Program-made: the position numbers and the translations under genes
The notes under the pieces: model-generated
Database searches by the model: none
Seen by the model: the letters and a program-made list of their open reading frames with translations, nothing else
Told to the model about the DNA's origin: nothing
From: Blastomyces gilchristii SLH14081
Lineage: Eukaryota; Ascomycota; Eurotiomycetes; Onygenales; Ajellomycetaceae
Reading direction: 5' to 3'
Length of the DNA stretch: 64,000 nt
Assembly: GCF_000003855.2 (NCBI RefSeq)
Contig: NW_003101681.1
Span: forward strand, 1,016,786-1,080,785
Shown here: piece after piece, positions 45,345 through 56,907 of the stretch
Numbering within the stretch: the first letter of the stretch is position 1
Layout: each line of letters begins with the position of its first letter

Positions 45345-45719
45345 CGCCCCAGTGGCCGAATGGTTAATGCGGCCACCTGATAGCGCCTTGGCGCGGGAAA
45401 TCAAGGCATGTGGGTTCGAAACCTGCAGGGAATACATTAAATCCGGAACTCAAGTACCTCAGGTTTCTAATAAATACAGAGGTGTATGAATCACTTCAAC
45501 AAATCACTCTATGTTTCTGAGATGAGAAGTTATTATTACATGTATTTAATTATCATCTCTTTGTATTTTCTATATTCTTGTTATCTTGATATGATCTCAA
45601 CACCTGTATTTTCTCCTGTATAATCAACACTTGACCTGTATTTAACATTACACAAGAACTCATCATAAGCTCCGCTTGCATATGAGTATAATAGAAGAAG
45701 AAGAAGAATAATAATAATA
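45345..45719 (+). mobile_element. SINE I copy 2, tRNA-Ser-like head with (AAT)n tail
   Basis: 375 bp. Head 45345-45440: box A GTGGCCGAATGGTTAATGC, long arm, box B GGGTTCGAAACC. Tail (aag)n/(aat)n at 45695-45719. Flanked by atcaatttcct (45334-45344) and atcagtttcct (45720-45730). The head keeps its CpGs, so it is younger or better protected than copy 1. LINE C at 42060-42080 shows the site without the insert. Confidence 0.93.
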
Positions 45720-45730
45720 ATCAGTTTCCT

Positions 45731-48574
45731 TCTCTTCATATTCAGATATTTCTGAATTTAGTCATTTTCTTATAGCTGCTTGAGTTTCTGATAGAAAGTC
45801 TATTAAATATTTAATTTCTGTCTCAGTTGAGAATAAGAATCTTATATTTAATTGATTTAGATCATACTTCTCTTTCAATCTAACTCTGAGATTATTGTAT
45901 AATACACAGTGCATTACAATATACTCAGAATTCTCATTTGCATTGCAGAATGAGTATTCTATTAAATCAAATCTATCATCAAATCTTTGTATATAAGATT
46001 TGAAATAGTTATGTTCTAGTTTTAGCTGCATTATAGATGAGAATATTTTCTTTTTATATTTAATTAAACAAGATTTTCACTTGAATTTTATTTCAAATCT
46101 TGAATAATATATACTCTTCTTTTATTTCTGTCAGCATTTATTTCACTTATCTAAATAAGATTCTTTTATCTTTCTCTTTATAAAAGATCAGAACATAATT
46201 TTTTAAATAGATCTGCTTAATTCTGAACTCTTTTCTACAGCTGAATCAGTCAATTCATTGTTATGAATATTCATATAAGCAGGAACTCAGTGCAGATAAA
46301 TTATCAGTTTTGATATTCTTCTCTTTTGAATTTTAAAAACAGAGTTTAAAATCAGTTCAAGATTCATTTGATCATTATGAATCTGACTATTTCTAAGTCT
46401 TTTTAAAGCAGCTTGACTATCAGAGAATATTCATATCTCTTTCAAACTATTTTCTCTTTTATAAGATTTTATTTCAATAAGTTTGAAAGCTTTCACTATT
46501 ACAAATAGTTCAGTATCAAAGACTTCAGATTCACAGTCTAAATTTCAGAAATCTGAGATAAAATTGATATTATCTTCAGTATAAGCAATGTCTGCATCTA
46601 ATTTATTCAAATTCTTATTTTTTAAGTCATCTGAATAGATCAGAATAGAGTCTTTTATATTAATTATAGAAATCTTCTTCAAATACTATTCATATTCTCT
46701 CTCTTTAGATAGTTCACTTATTTACAAGTTTATAAGAGATTCAAGCTTTTCTCTTCAAAGAAATATCTTTCCATGATTAACTTTTTCAATATTTAATAAA
46801 GAAAATTGATTTTTAATCAGTGAATATAGTCTGTATAGTTGAGAAAGTATTTTCTTTAAAGAATTATTTTCATTTTAATCAAGAAATCTATTTTAATTCA
46901 GTTCATTTTCTGAGTTAATTGATAAAAATGAAGAAGAGACTCTTTCTCTAATTATATAATTTAAGCTTATCTTTATAACTCTCAGAGCATAGTTTATACA
47001 GATCTTTTCAAATCTAATAGTAGAAGAGAGAATTGAAGCTTTAATTTTTATTACTTTAATAGAAGATGATGTGAATGCTCTCAGAATTCTTCTCAAAACT
47101 CTGTTTTACAAACTTTGAAAGAGTTCAGTGAAATTTTCTTAATTATTTCATTAAACTTGAAGTTTATAATCAGCTACTGAGGTAATACAGGCTATATATA
47201 ACTATCTCATAGCCTGGAAGAATAGATCTCTCTCTGTATTTGATAGTCTGATTATACTATTCAATAGTCTTTCTGCCTTGATTATTCTTTATTAAATATA
47301 ATATTTAAAATTCAACTTAGAGTTTAATCATACTTTTAATCATTTAACATTCAAACTGAGTTTAATCTCTCTATTTAAAAGTGTTAGATATAGTTTTTTC
47401 TCATTAAATCTAGAAAAGAAATGAATTAACTCAGTTTTATTCATATTAAATTGAATTTAATTAATATCTGCTCTAACAAAGATTTTCTTTACTGCTTTTT
47501 CAATCACTTCTAAATTCTCTTTGATTGTTTTTGAGCTGTAGACTAGATCAATATCATTCATATAAGTTAAAGATTGCACTATTTTCATATCTCTATTCTG
47601 GAATAGATATACAGTGTATATTATAAATAAAATAAGTGAGATTGAGAATTCTTACAGTACTTCTATTTTTATCTCAGTCTTATCTTATTTCATTTTATCA
47701 AACAATAGTTATATAATTCTTTTAGATATAAAATAGTTAACTCATTTTATTAGAGAAAGTGATAGTTTTAATATCTTCAAAGTCTGAATTAACTTTGACT
47801 TTGAAAAATGATTAAATGCTTCTTTTATATCAATAAAAATGATAGTTAAGATCAGATCTTCATACTTTACTATTTAAATATTATGAATAACTGAGAGAAC
47901 AGTGTTAATTATAGAGTATTGTTTTCTATCTTCTATTTATTCACTGAATAGAAGAGAATTATTAATAGAGTTTATAAATAATAGTTAAGTAGTTATTATC
48001 TTTTCTAACATCTTTTCTAGACAGTTCAATAGAGATATTACTCTATATAACTCAGAAATTGAAGTTTTTCTATTAGGGTTTACAAGAATCACTTCAGTGA
48101 CTTCTTCTCAGTCTTCAGAATGATATTCATTTTTCAAGAGATTGAAAAAGAGCTCAAAATATTCATTCTTTAAGTAGAAGTATGTATTTTAAATGATTAA
48201 GTGATTGATTGAATCAGACTCTGCAGCAGTTTTAACTGAACTTAAGAAGATAGCTGACTCTAATTCATCTTATATAAGCTCAGATTATTCTCAGTCATTT
48301 TCATTAATATACTTATAAAGTGATATATTCTCTTTCTCTGAATCTGAATCTGATAAGTTTTGAAAGAGAATTCTTATGAAAGCTTGACATTTTTTCTCAA
48401 AAGAATTTGCTGTATATAATTCTGAAACTTATATTCTAAGACTGAAAGTTTTGCTACACTTCTTATTTTAGTATAGTTAAAAGCTTTAAAAACTTTCTTT
48501 TCTTATATCTCTTCAAGAAATTTATTTCAGCAGTCTATTTTAGCTCTTTTAATATCTGAAAAATATTTATTTCT
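45731..48574 (-). pseudogene. LINE D ORF2, C-terminal two thirds, broken
   Basis: From 48574 downward: end of endonuclease/RT linker, RT (about 48400-47400), the block after RT (47096-46893, RRILRAFTSSSIKVIKIKAS), RNase H (about 46640-46400), and the C-terminal Cys/His motif CNANENSEYIVMHC with the open frame 46031-45762. The stop is just beyond SINE I. The RT is badly decayed: the GGRKQ region near 47925 and motif A near 47840 contain stops. Confidence 0.85.
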
Positions 48575-48770
48575 TGTGATTCAAAGGTTGCTTGAGCCAG
48601 TGTACGATTACAGGCGTATGCCGGCTTCTTATATATCATACACTAAATTAATTAGTGGCTGCTATGACCCCCTTACATTCATAAGCAAGTTCGGAAGCGG
48701 CCGCGTTATTATTCAACAGTCATATGTTCTTCTGAACCACATCAACAGTCATATATTCTTTCAAATCACA
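48575..48770 (-). repeat. X3 3' LTR
   Basis: 196 bp. It has an extra 29-bp unit compared with the 167-bp LTRs of X1 and X2 (…gaaccacatcaacagtcatat…). The right half is CpG-decayed; gaagcggccgcg is kept at 48692-48703. Confidence 0.94.
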
Positions 48771-48891
48771 TTCTCTCCCATCAGATTTGATCACACTTAC
48801 ATGATCATGACATTCATCCTAGCTTCATGCGGATTAGTGCGCCACTAGTGTTCACAATCTTGTAACCTATTCCTGATTTAGCTAGCATTCT

Positions 48892-49164
48892 GTGTACATT
48901 CTCACAAAGAAACTTTCACTATATTACATCACTCATTCACTAACTTTTCTTATTCTTCAATCATCTTCTTCATCATCATTATTATCAAACATCACTATCT
49001 CATTCAAGATTTCTATTTCTTCTTCTATTCAACTCTTTTCATCTGTTCATCTATTATATCATACACATTTCTGGCAATGGCTCTTCATTTTCATAACAAG
49101 TGTTCTCATAGTACTCATATCAGGCAGTTTGTTAGCAGTAAGTGTAATATGTTATGAAATATAA
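48892..49164 (+). pseudogene. X3 antisense frame d, membrane-like
   Basis: 90 open codons with no clear ATG, running from just inside the 3' LTR. Ser-rich, then HTHFWQWLFIFITSVLIVLI, a convincing membrane segment. At 49138-49143 the sequence GTAAGT starts a 59-nt intron-like segment ending CAG at 49196 with CTAATAATCAT before it. X1 (15223-15165) and X2 (35943-35884) keep the same signals. Confidence 0.5.
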
Positions 49165-49297
49165 TCAGAACTTGTTTATCTTCTAATAATCATCAGAATG
49201 TACTATCATGAATGACACACCTTCTTCATCTTCTTATACATTCTTAACTGTTTCCTTCTCAGTGAATTTCTGATCATGTTTTCTGACACAATTTTAC

Positions 49298-49747
49298 ATG
49301 AATACAGATACTGATATGTTTGTTTTTATTCATATAGAATCTTCACACATTGACAGATTCACATCTGCTGATGATAGTGAACTCAATATTGAATCATTGA
49401 TTGAGAACTTGAAGAACATGATAATGAAGGAATTATTCATGTCATGTATAATCAGGTCTTTCACATCTCTCTCTGCCTTCTCTGTTTCTTTCTCTGCCAC
49501 TTCCTCTCAATCTTCTACACCTGCTTCTATGTCTGGTTCTCCTGCTTTCACTACCTCTGTTCCCGCGACCCTCACTTCTGCTACTTCTGGTTTTATTATC
49601 TCTGCTTTCATTATCAGCTCTTCTTATTTCAAGAAGATATTGTGTAGACTTAATAAATCATGTTTCTCAGCATGTACACTCTCACTCTTCTTACTGACTC
49701 TCAGAACAATTTATTATATAAAGACTGTGTATAATATAACTATCTGA
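49298..49747 (+). pseudogene. X3 antisense frame a, Ser/Thr-rich
   Basis: 149 codons from ATG: MNTDTDMFVFIHIESSHIDR, LNIESLIENLKNMIMKEL, a Ser/Thr/Ala/Pro-rich middle and a hydrophobic end IYYIKTVYNITI. No stops in this copy, better than chance in such a decayed setting, though the low-stop Ser codons help. The frame 49444-49647 is a shadow. Confidence 0.55.
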
Positions 49748-50075
49748 AGCTCAGTTATAAATACTGATTATTACATTTATTTTAAATATTCATGATAAGA
49801 TAATCATTCATTCATATCAGAGAATCACTTCTCTCTTCAACAGTGTTAAGATCATAAGTCTTTTTCTTTTTCATCTTTTCTTTTCAACACTGATTTTTCT
49901 ATTCTTAGAGAAAATTGTTATGAGTTTTACTGTGTATGAAGTCATAATATTCACAGATATCAAGAAGCTTTTTACAACTGTAAAGTTCAATATCACAGAG
50001 ATATTCACTCTGATGAATTTCTTCAGAATAATAGATTCATATCAGTCTATTCTCTAATATCTATTATCTGACTTC

Positions 50076-50348
50076 ATGATGCAGACAAAAGATATTCATG
50101 TTTTCAGAAACAGAAACACAGATGTCATACTCTTTTACACCTGCAAGTGTGAGGCTCATACACCTTGTCTGAGATATTATTGTAAGAATGAGTTATTCAC
50201 ACACTGCATTCTACTTTCTGTATTCCCCTGTATTTCTCTCTCTCTTCCTGAGAAGTCTCATGTATGTTGTAATTGTGTGTACAATTCTAAGATCAGTGAG
50301 TGTTTATTCAGTAATTATTATCTCTGCTTTTACAGTTTTGTATACTAA
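50076..50348 (+). pseudogene. X3 antisense frame b, Cys-rich
   Basis: 90 codons from an ATG: IHVFRNRNTDVILF, CKCEAHTPCLRYYCKNELF, SHVCCNCVYNSKISEC. Eleven or so Cys residues. A 75-nt intron-like segment from GTGAGT (50296) to CAG (50370), with TACTAAT inside, would join it in frame (phase 1) to frame c and skip its stop. Confidence 0.55.
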
Positions 50349-50369
50349 TAATGATTCTTAGTTACTTCA

Positions 50370-50738
50370 GTGTCAGAGATTATTCTAATTGAAGATGATA
50401 ATATCACTGAGACTACTTTCTTCTACTCTCAAGCTTCTTCTGTCACTTTCTCTCCCTTCTCTGCAGAGAAGATTGTGCACACATCAGATTATAAGCATTC
50501 AGCTCTGAGTGACTCCTGTCATCATTTATTCAGTTCTGCATCTCTCTCTTTCATTTCTTCTGTCTCTGTCTCTTCTGCTCTGACTTCTGATTCTGTGAGT
50601 CTCACACTCTTCTTCAATTTCTCTATGTGTACGCGTACACATTTCTATATTGACATTTCAGCCAATCTTGTGATAAATCACATTAATGTCATATACAGAG
50701 CAGTAGAGAAATCAGAGACATGCATAGCATTGTTATAA
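50370..50738 (+). pseudogene. X3 antisense frame c
   Basis: 122 codons beginning right at the candidate splice acceptor: SEIILIEDDNITETTFF, Ser-rich middle, TRTHFYIDISANLVI and VIYRAVEKSETC. The end is identical in layout in X1 and X2. Unknown protein. Confidence 0.55.
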
Positions 50739-51290
50739 GAGCAGCTTACAGCTCTTGAATCTCTTACAGATCTTGAGTTTTGAGATTTCCTTTATTTTTA
50801 ATGTTTTTCAGGTGGTGTGGCATTGAAAATAGATTAAATATATAACATATAAAAATGAATGAAGTATGTATGATAACATTTATCTTTTACAGCTGACTCT
50901 TACAGTTGATGATCAATTCATTATCTCTTTTCTTTTCTTACACTTTTTCTTTATCTGCTAGTCACTACTCTTACATAATCTCTATATAATACAGTATTTA
51001 ATGACTAGGTTTAGCAGCTTTCATCTTTTATAATTCTGTCTTATATATTATACTGTCTCTCTTCACCTGCTCAGATCACTACAGTGAACAGCTTATCAAA
51101 ACTAATCTCACTCAATCTCTGAGCATTCTCAGAGATCAAGATGACTTGGTCTCATATATTCATGAATATTTCAGATAGTTCATTCTCTGTAATCTCTGCA
51201 ATTAAACTGATATAAACAGTTGAATTCAACTCTGAATTTCTTTTTCTTCTGTGATCTGACTCATGTATAAGTCTGCTACTTTGAGACTGC
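50739..51290. other. X3 spacer between antisense frame c and pol
   Basis: No reading frame in either direction that is shared between copies. Homologous to X1 13040-13600. Confidence 0.5.
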
Positions 51291-52846
51291 TCTTTACTGC
51301 ATTGTGCTCACTGTCTGTAGCATGTTATCATACAATCAGCTATAGTCTCATTACTTATTAAAGTGTGATATTCATCTGATTTCTTCATTACTTCTCATTC
51401 TTTTCTTATAATCATAGAAAGATCAGAATAAGTGAGATTATCTGATTTATAAGTATCTATGATTTCTCTTACTTCATAAGACTTTTCAATTATAAGTCTC
51501 TTCTTTTTCAACACTGATAATAGTACTGTAGATGATTATAATTCACTCAGATCTTATATCTTTACTTTCATAAGTCATGAATCATTGATTAAGTTGTGTA
51601 AGACTCATTTCTCTGATTCTTTCAATGCATATATTCTCAGAGAATGTGATTTGAGTATTTTATACAACTTAAATCATCTAGATTGAAACTTCTCAGAATT
51701 CTCATTGTATATGAGAACTCACATTCTCATCTTGAGACTTGATTCCTTAACTAGTGAGTCTCATATTCTTTTCAATTGAATTGCTTGATTCAGAAGTAAC
51801 TTGTTAGCTTTTGCACATGTGTGACTGATCTCTTTCAATCTTGATTCTGTGTTCACGACTGTTGCATCTGTAACTGCTACTGCTGTGTCTGTAACTGCTG
51901 TTCCTGCTGCGTCTGTAACTGCTGTTCCTGCTATGTCTGCAACTGCTGTTCTCTCTTCCACCTTTTCTAAAGCATTCTCCGGGATGCGCGGATGCAATCC
52001 ATATAACAGGTAGAATGGTGAACACTTGGAGACTGCATGCTGTTAAATCCACATGATCAATAGCACCTGCCCGAGATATTCATTTCATAGTCTTATAGAC
52101 TTGCTCACTAGATATTTTATTAACATATTGCTCAAGATTTCATTCAAGTGTTTCATCTTCTCATTTATCTGTGAATGATATAGCATTGTTCTACAATGTC
52201 TTGTCTGTAACTGGTTTATGAAATGCCTCACTACTTCTCTCATGAGATTCACACTGTTATCAGTTAGAATCTCACACAGCATTTCATAGTTAACATAGAT
52301 CTCATCATGTAGAAACTTCACTATCATCTTCTCTATCATCTCTGAAACTGCTTTTGTGACTGGTCAGTCAGTAGTGTAATCAATAGCAGTGATTATTCAT
52401 TGATTTCTATTTAACATTTGTGATAATATGTCTATGAGATTCATCTCTTATTATTTAAACAGTTGTATTGTACACTTCATCTGATATTATACTTTCTCAT
52501 ATTCTAATCCTTTCTTAGATTCTTTCATAATCTGATAATTCAGACACTCATGAGTATACATCTGAATGTTCTCAGTCATGCTTGGCCAGTATACTCTTAA
52601 TTCAAGTATACTCATGAGTTCAGAGCTTTCTAAGTAACTGAATTTCTTGTGCATGTGAGTTATCAAGTCATGTCTAAATAAAGATTCTAGATAGAGAGTG
52701 TCTATATATTCTAGATCACAGTAAAGCATAACATTGTTTTTCAATTTTCTCAGTTTGAAGTTTGAAAGCATCTCTTCTACTACTCTTATGAGATGCTTGT
52801 TATTCAATATCTTATCATTCTTCAAGTGAGAGATTATAATGTTCAC
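51290..52846 (-). pseudogene. pol: X3 integrase and pol tail, broken
   Basis: Three open pieces. 52846-52487: zinc domain (MHKKFSYLES, YWPSMTENIQMYTHEC). 52339-52085: core with EILTDNSVNLMREVV (second Asp) and YHSQINEKMKHLN (Glu); the first Asp is in AIDYTTD at about 52385-52365, between the two pieces. 51997-51761: MHPRIPENALEKVEE, then Ala-Val-Thr-Asp repeats and CAKANKLLLNQAIQLKR. About 51835-52070 keeps CpGs. The other frame at 52052-51804 is a shadow. Confidence 0.88.
51860..51965. repeat. Minisatellite in X3 pol
   Basis: Four to five copies of a 24-27 bp unit around gtctgtaactgctgttcctgc (minus sense: an AGTAVTDA-type repeat). X2 has a single degenerate unit here (33170-33200) but duplicates the 169 bp before it. 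Confidence 0.85.
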
Positions 52847-52899
52847 TTATTCTGATTTCTTGCACTTTCTCAGTGTATTTAATACAAACTTCTCTTATA

Positions 52900-54190
52900 T
52901 CTGATTCACAGAACTCTCATTCATGAAATCAGATCTGTGACTGATTACATCAGATATTACAGTATCTGATTTCTTTCAGTATTTGATATAAAGATTGTAT
53001 GCTTAAAACTCTGAGATTCAACATACTAAGTATTTAAAAGATTTTATTATTAATTATAGATAGATAAGACTTTCATAATCTGTAATCACTGTTATTATAT
53101 GCTTATTATTAATATATCTATCTCATAATATCAGTATGTGCTTGATCAGTAGTAATTTCTTTTTATATACTGAGTAATTGAGCTTGATATCTGATAGTTT
53201 TCTATCATTATACATCACTGAGTGCAGCTTGCTGTTCTTACTCATCTGTAGAAGAGTATCTTTAATAGCTTATTCAGATGCATCTGTCTTAATATAGAAA
53301 GATTTATCATAATCTGATTGAATAAGTACTGAGAATATTGTTATATATTCTCTCAGTATGAGAAAAGCCTCTTCACACACAGTATTTCAGATGATTGAAT
53401 GAAACTTCTTCTTTTACAGATTTATATTCATTTCTCTTAAGAGATCTGAGAGTGATATAGATATTTATATGAAATTCTTGATAAATCTGCAGTAATATGA
53501 GATCAACTCAAGAAACTGTTGTATATAATATATGTTTCTCAGTCATAGTTAATTCATTATAATATTCAATTTCTCTGAGATAAGATATATACAGTCATCA
53601 CTTACTATATATTCTACAAACTTCAACTCTTTCATTTCAAATATACACTTTGTTAATTTAATATAGAGCTTATACTCTGTTAGAGTTGTAAGCACTTCAT
53701 TGAGATACTTCAGATATTTATTGTATAAGTTTGAAAAGACTAGAATATTATTAAGATATATAAGATATGAGATTTCATTCTGTTTATAAAGAATTATATT
53801 CATTATTATTTGAAAGATAACAGATGCATTTATTAGACTGAATAGTATTATCAGAAATTCAAACTTCTCTTATTGTATATTAAACACAGTTTATGAGACT
53901 GACAGTTTATCTACACAGATCTGTCAGTATTCTGAGAGAAGATCAATCTTTGATAGATATCAGATGTTTTCAATTATATTCAACTATTGTTGAATCTATG
54001 ACAGTGAATATTCATTCTTAATTATAAGCTTATTAAGTGCTTAATAATTAATACACATTTATCACTTCTTATTCACCTTTTTCATGAATAGGACTGAAAA
54101 GCCTCACATTCTTAATGAGAGTTATATAAGATCATGTTCTAGAAGATCTGTGATCTGACACTTCTATTCTTCAAGATATGTTTGTGACAG
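52900..54190 (-). pseudogene. pol: X3 reverse transcriptase and RNase H, broken
   Basis: The open piece 53803-53549 reads YLIYLNNILVFS (YLDD to YLNN at about 53765-53740) and KLYIKLTKCIFEMKELKFVEYIVS. RT upstream of it to 54190 and RNase H at 53400-52900 follow X2 with additional stops. Confidence 0.87.
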
Positions 54191-54349
54191 AGAATATATA
54201 TTCTGATTGACTGATTTTACATTCTCTGTGTTAATCTTATGTACAAATTCTCATTTCAGTGACAGTTTCAGTGAAAGATTTATTCAGAAGATTTTCTTAT
54301 ACTTCTTCAGAAGCTTCTTCATACACTTATTCTCTTATATATCTTTTAT

Positions 54350-56298
54350 CTTGATTTTCTCCACTTTCAGGTTCTGTATAACATACAGAATGCTTTCAGA
54401 TGAGGTCTTATGAATTGTTCTCTTTACTTATTAATGTATAAGCAGATTTAATTCTTCTATATCAGAGACATGGAATGTTCTTCTCATATCAGTTAATAGA
54501 ATTATATGAACTGTTTTCTTTCTATCAGTCAACTGTATATGACATGTATATCATTGAATCTGTGAATTGAACCTTTAGAATTAATTAAGTCTGAGAATAA
54601 GATCATATTTCACATTCTGCAGCTCTCATACTCAAATATAGCAAGATCATTCTTCAAAGTGCAAGAGAACTCTTACTCTTGCAGATGATATCAAATATCA
54701 GTTATCAGATAATCTTATATATCAGGAATTCTTCACTCAGCAGACCTCTTTCAGTCTTCAGATCATATAATTATTAATATATTATATAGAAGCTTCTGTG
54801 TTCACTAACACTTTTGCAGCCATCTCTTGATTCTTATTCAAGTGTCTCTTACACATTAACATTTCAGGTCTCAAGACATTGAGATGAGTATTCACTTCAT
54901 CATTCTCATTCATATCTCATTTGAGAGCCTGCTTCTTCTTTGTATTTACAGAATCTAGAGAATTATCCAACATGAGTATCTCTTTCACTTTGAAAACTTT
55001 TTATAGAATATCAGCAAGTGTCTCTGAGCTCACTGATTCTGCTAGTTTTTTGACTTTCTTACTTCTCTTAACTGTGTACACTCAATACAATCTTTTACAT
55101 CATGATTTTGATATCTGCAGTTGAAGTAAGCTCAATACTCACAATATTAAGATTTTCACTCAGAGAATTTCTTTTTCAGAGAATTCAGTACTTTAGTAAT
55201 GATATTCAGATCTAGATTCATCACATTCAGATGTATGACTTATATTATAGAAGTCTGATTACTTGTTCTTCACTGAGACATACTTAATTACAGTATTTTC
55301 TGTTATAATTGACTCACTTGTTTCTGTATAATGAGAATATTGTATACTTCTTTCATCATATCTGATTATAAGATTAAGCATTTTCATTTCACTCTCAACT
55401 CAGATGTAAGATCAGGAATAAAGATCTGTAAATAGAAAGATGTTAAAAGCTCTTCATTCAATATGAGATAGTGTAAGCTGAAGTGTGTAAAGTATAATAT
55501 AAGATTACTCACTTATCTACACTCAGTGAAGTATTCATAACACTTATCTCATATATTTACTTTCTCAAAGTTGTGCAAGATTCATTTGAAAAACTCATTT
55601 CATATTTATGAAAATGAATATCACTTCAGATCTGTAAGATTCATCTTTTCATCAGTCATTTATAATAACTTTGCTTTTTCACATAGAAATGTATCAGATC
55701 TTAAGACTTGTTGAAATTCTGTTAACTGTCTGTCTGTAAGTTCATATTTAATCTGATAATATGATTGTATCTGACTTAGTCAGCTGATTACAGCATTATT
55801 TTTTCAGTTGCTCTTGAAGCTTGATAGCTCTGACAGATCTTTCAGCTTGATATATTTCATACTCAGATTCTTATTCTGTGCAGTGATCTCTGATGATATG
55901 TACACTTCTGAAGAGATTATAAACAATTGTGATGAAATCTTCAGATTTAGTATAGTTATCTGTCTGTGTAAATATTTAATCTTCTGCTATAGATCTAAGA
56001 TCTGATTTTCTCTATTCTTATTAATGATGATAATTATGTCAGCAAAGCTCTTCATAGTGAATGCTTGATCTGCAGTAAATGTCAATTATTGTTTGACTTT
56101 CATCTCAGCCTGTCACTGTGTATGCAAGATCTTGATCTTGTTTAGAATTCTTATATATGTACAGAGCTTTGATTTCAGTTCAGTGATTTCAGTCACTTTT
56201 CTTACTGCTTTAAGTAAACTCTCTGAGAGATTCTGCATATCTTTCAGTTCAGATAGCAGAGAAGAGTGTTGTTCATATTGATTAGAGAAGATATTCAT
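54350..56298 (-). pseudogene. gag: X3 gag and protease region, broken
   Basis: Gag starts at ATG 56298: MNIFSNQYEQHSSLL, open for 61 codons with a heptad-like Leu pattern (LLSELKDMQNLSESLLKAV). The knuckle at about 55135-55090 reads AYFNCRYQNHDVKDC, that is C-x2-C-x4-H-x4-C with the first Cys as Tyr. The protease between 54850 and 54350 cannot be read with confidence. Confidence 0.78.
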
Positions 56299-56707
56299 TT
56301 CAGTGATTTCTCATTGATTATATAATATCTATTGTTATATCACTGTATCATTATCACTTTATTATTATATAATTTCTGTTATCATTATATGACTTCAGTG
56401 ATGACTACTTCTCTCTTTTATCTCTTTGAGTGAAGAGCAGTCTTCTTTGAATCTGATTCACTGCTTTAATTTCTCTTTCTCATATCTTATCTGTTCATGT
56501 ACATGGCATTTACCTGAGTGTGGAGTTTTCTCTCAACAAGCAAAGCAGCATTAATCAGATGCTCTTTCACTCATCACTCTTTATATGCTATCTTTTGAGA
56601 TGTTCTAGAACCACACTGGCATGATAACTATAAATCACTTCATAGACAGAATTATCATGCTCTGAAGAAGCCTGCACTTCTCACCAGTTTTTAGACATGC
56701 TATCAGA
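56299..56707 (-). other. X3 leader between 5' LTR and gag
   Basis: About 410 nt. It begins tctgatagcatgtctaaaaa right after the LTR; no TGG, so the primer site is unclear. A TGATA/ATTAT-rich stretch precedes gag. Confidence 0.55.
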
Positions 56708-56903
56708 TGTGATTCAAAGGTTGCTTGAGCCAGCATACAATTACAGGTGTATGCCGGCTTCTTATATATCATACACTAAATTAATTAGTGGCTGCTATGG
56801 CCCCCTTACATTCGTAAGCAAGTTCGGAAGCGGCCGCGTTATTATCCGACGGGCGTACGTTCTTCCGAATCACATCGACGGTCGTACGTTCTTCCGAACC
56901 ACA
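56708..56903 (-). repeat. X3 5' LTR
   Basis: 196 bp. Keeps an almost intact CpG-rich half (56820-56900) with two copies of a cgtacgttcttccgaa unit; the same half is decayed in the 3' LTR. Confidence 0.94.
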
Positions 56904-56907
56904 TTCT

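Larger units (their letters stand above)
48575..56903 (-). mobile_element. Element X3, complete Ty3/gypsy element
   Basis: 8329 bp with 196-bp LTRs (48575-48770, 56708-56903) and a 4-bp duplication ttct (48571-48574, 56904-56907). Joining the flanks restores the LINE sequence seen in LINE C near 62140. It contains leader, gag, PR, RT, RNase H, integrase, pol tail and the antisense cassette 48892-50738. This is the reference copy for family X here, but all pol domains still carry stops. Confidence 0.95.

Noticed and set aside
45347..45440. A functional tRNA-Ser gene
   Set aside because: The acceptor stem does not pair properly, the same head occurs at 4264-4357 with a shared 280-bp body and tail, and both copies have target duplications: these are SINE heads.
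48576..48848. A conserved 90-residue protein found four times (also 15752-16039, 36332-36559, 56697-56909)
   Set aside because: It is the LTR of family X read antisense. Openness across a short LTR is not enough to call a gene; kept only as a note under the hairpin finding.
49298..50738. Envelope gene of an errantivirus-like element
   Set aside because: The frames are antisense to pol, and I see no signal peptide plus fusion-peptide layout; a membrane segment alone is insufficient.
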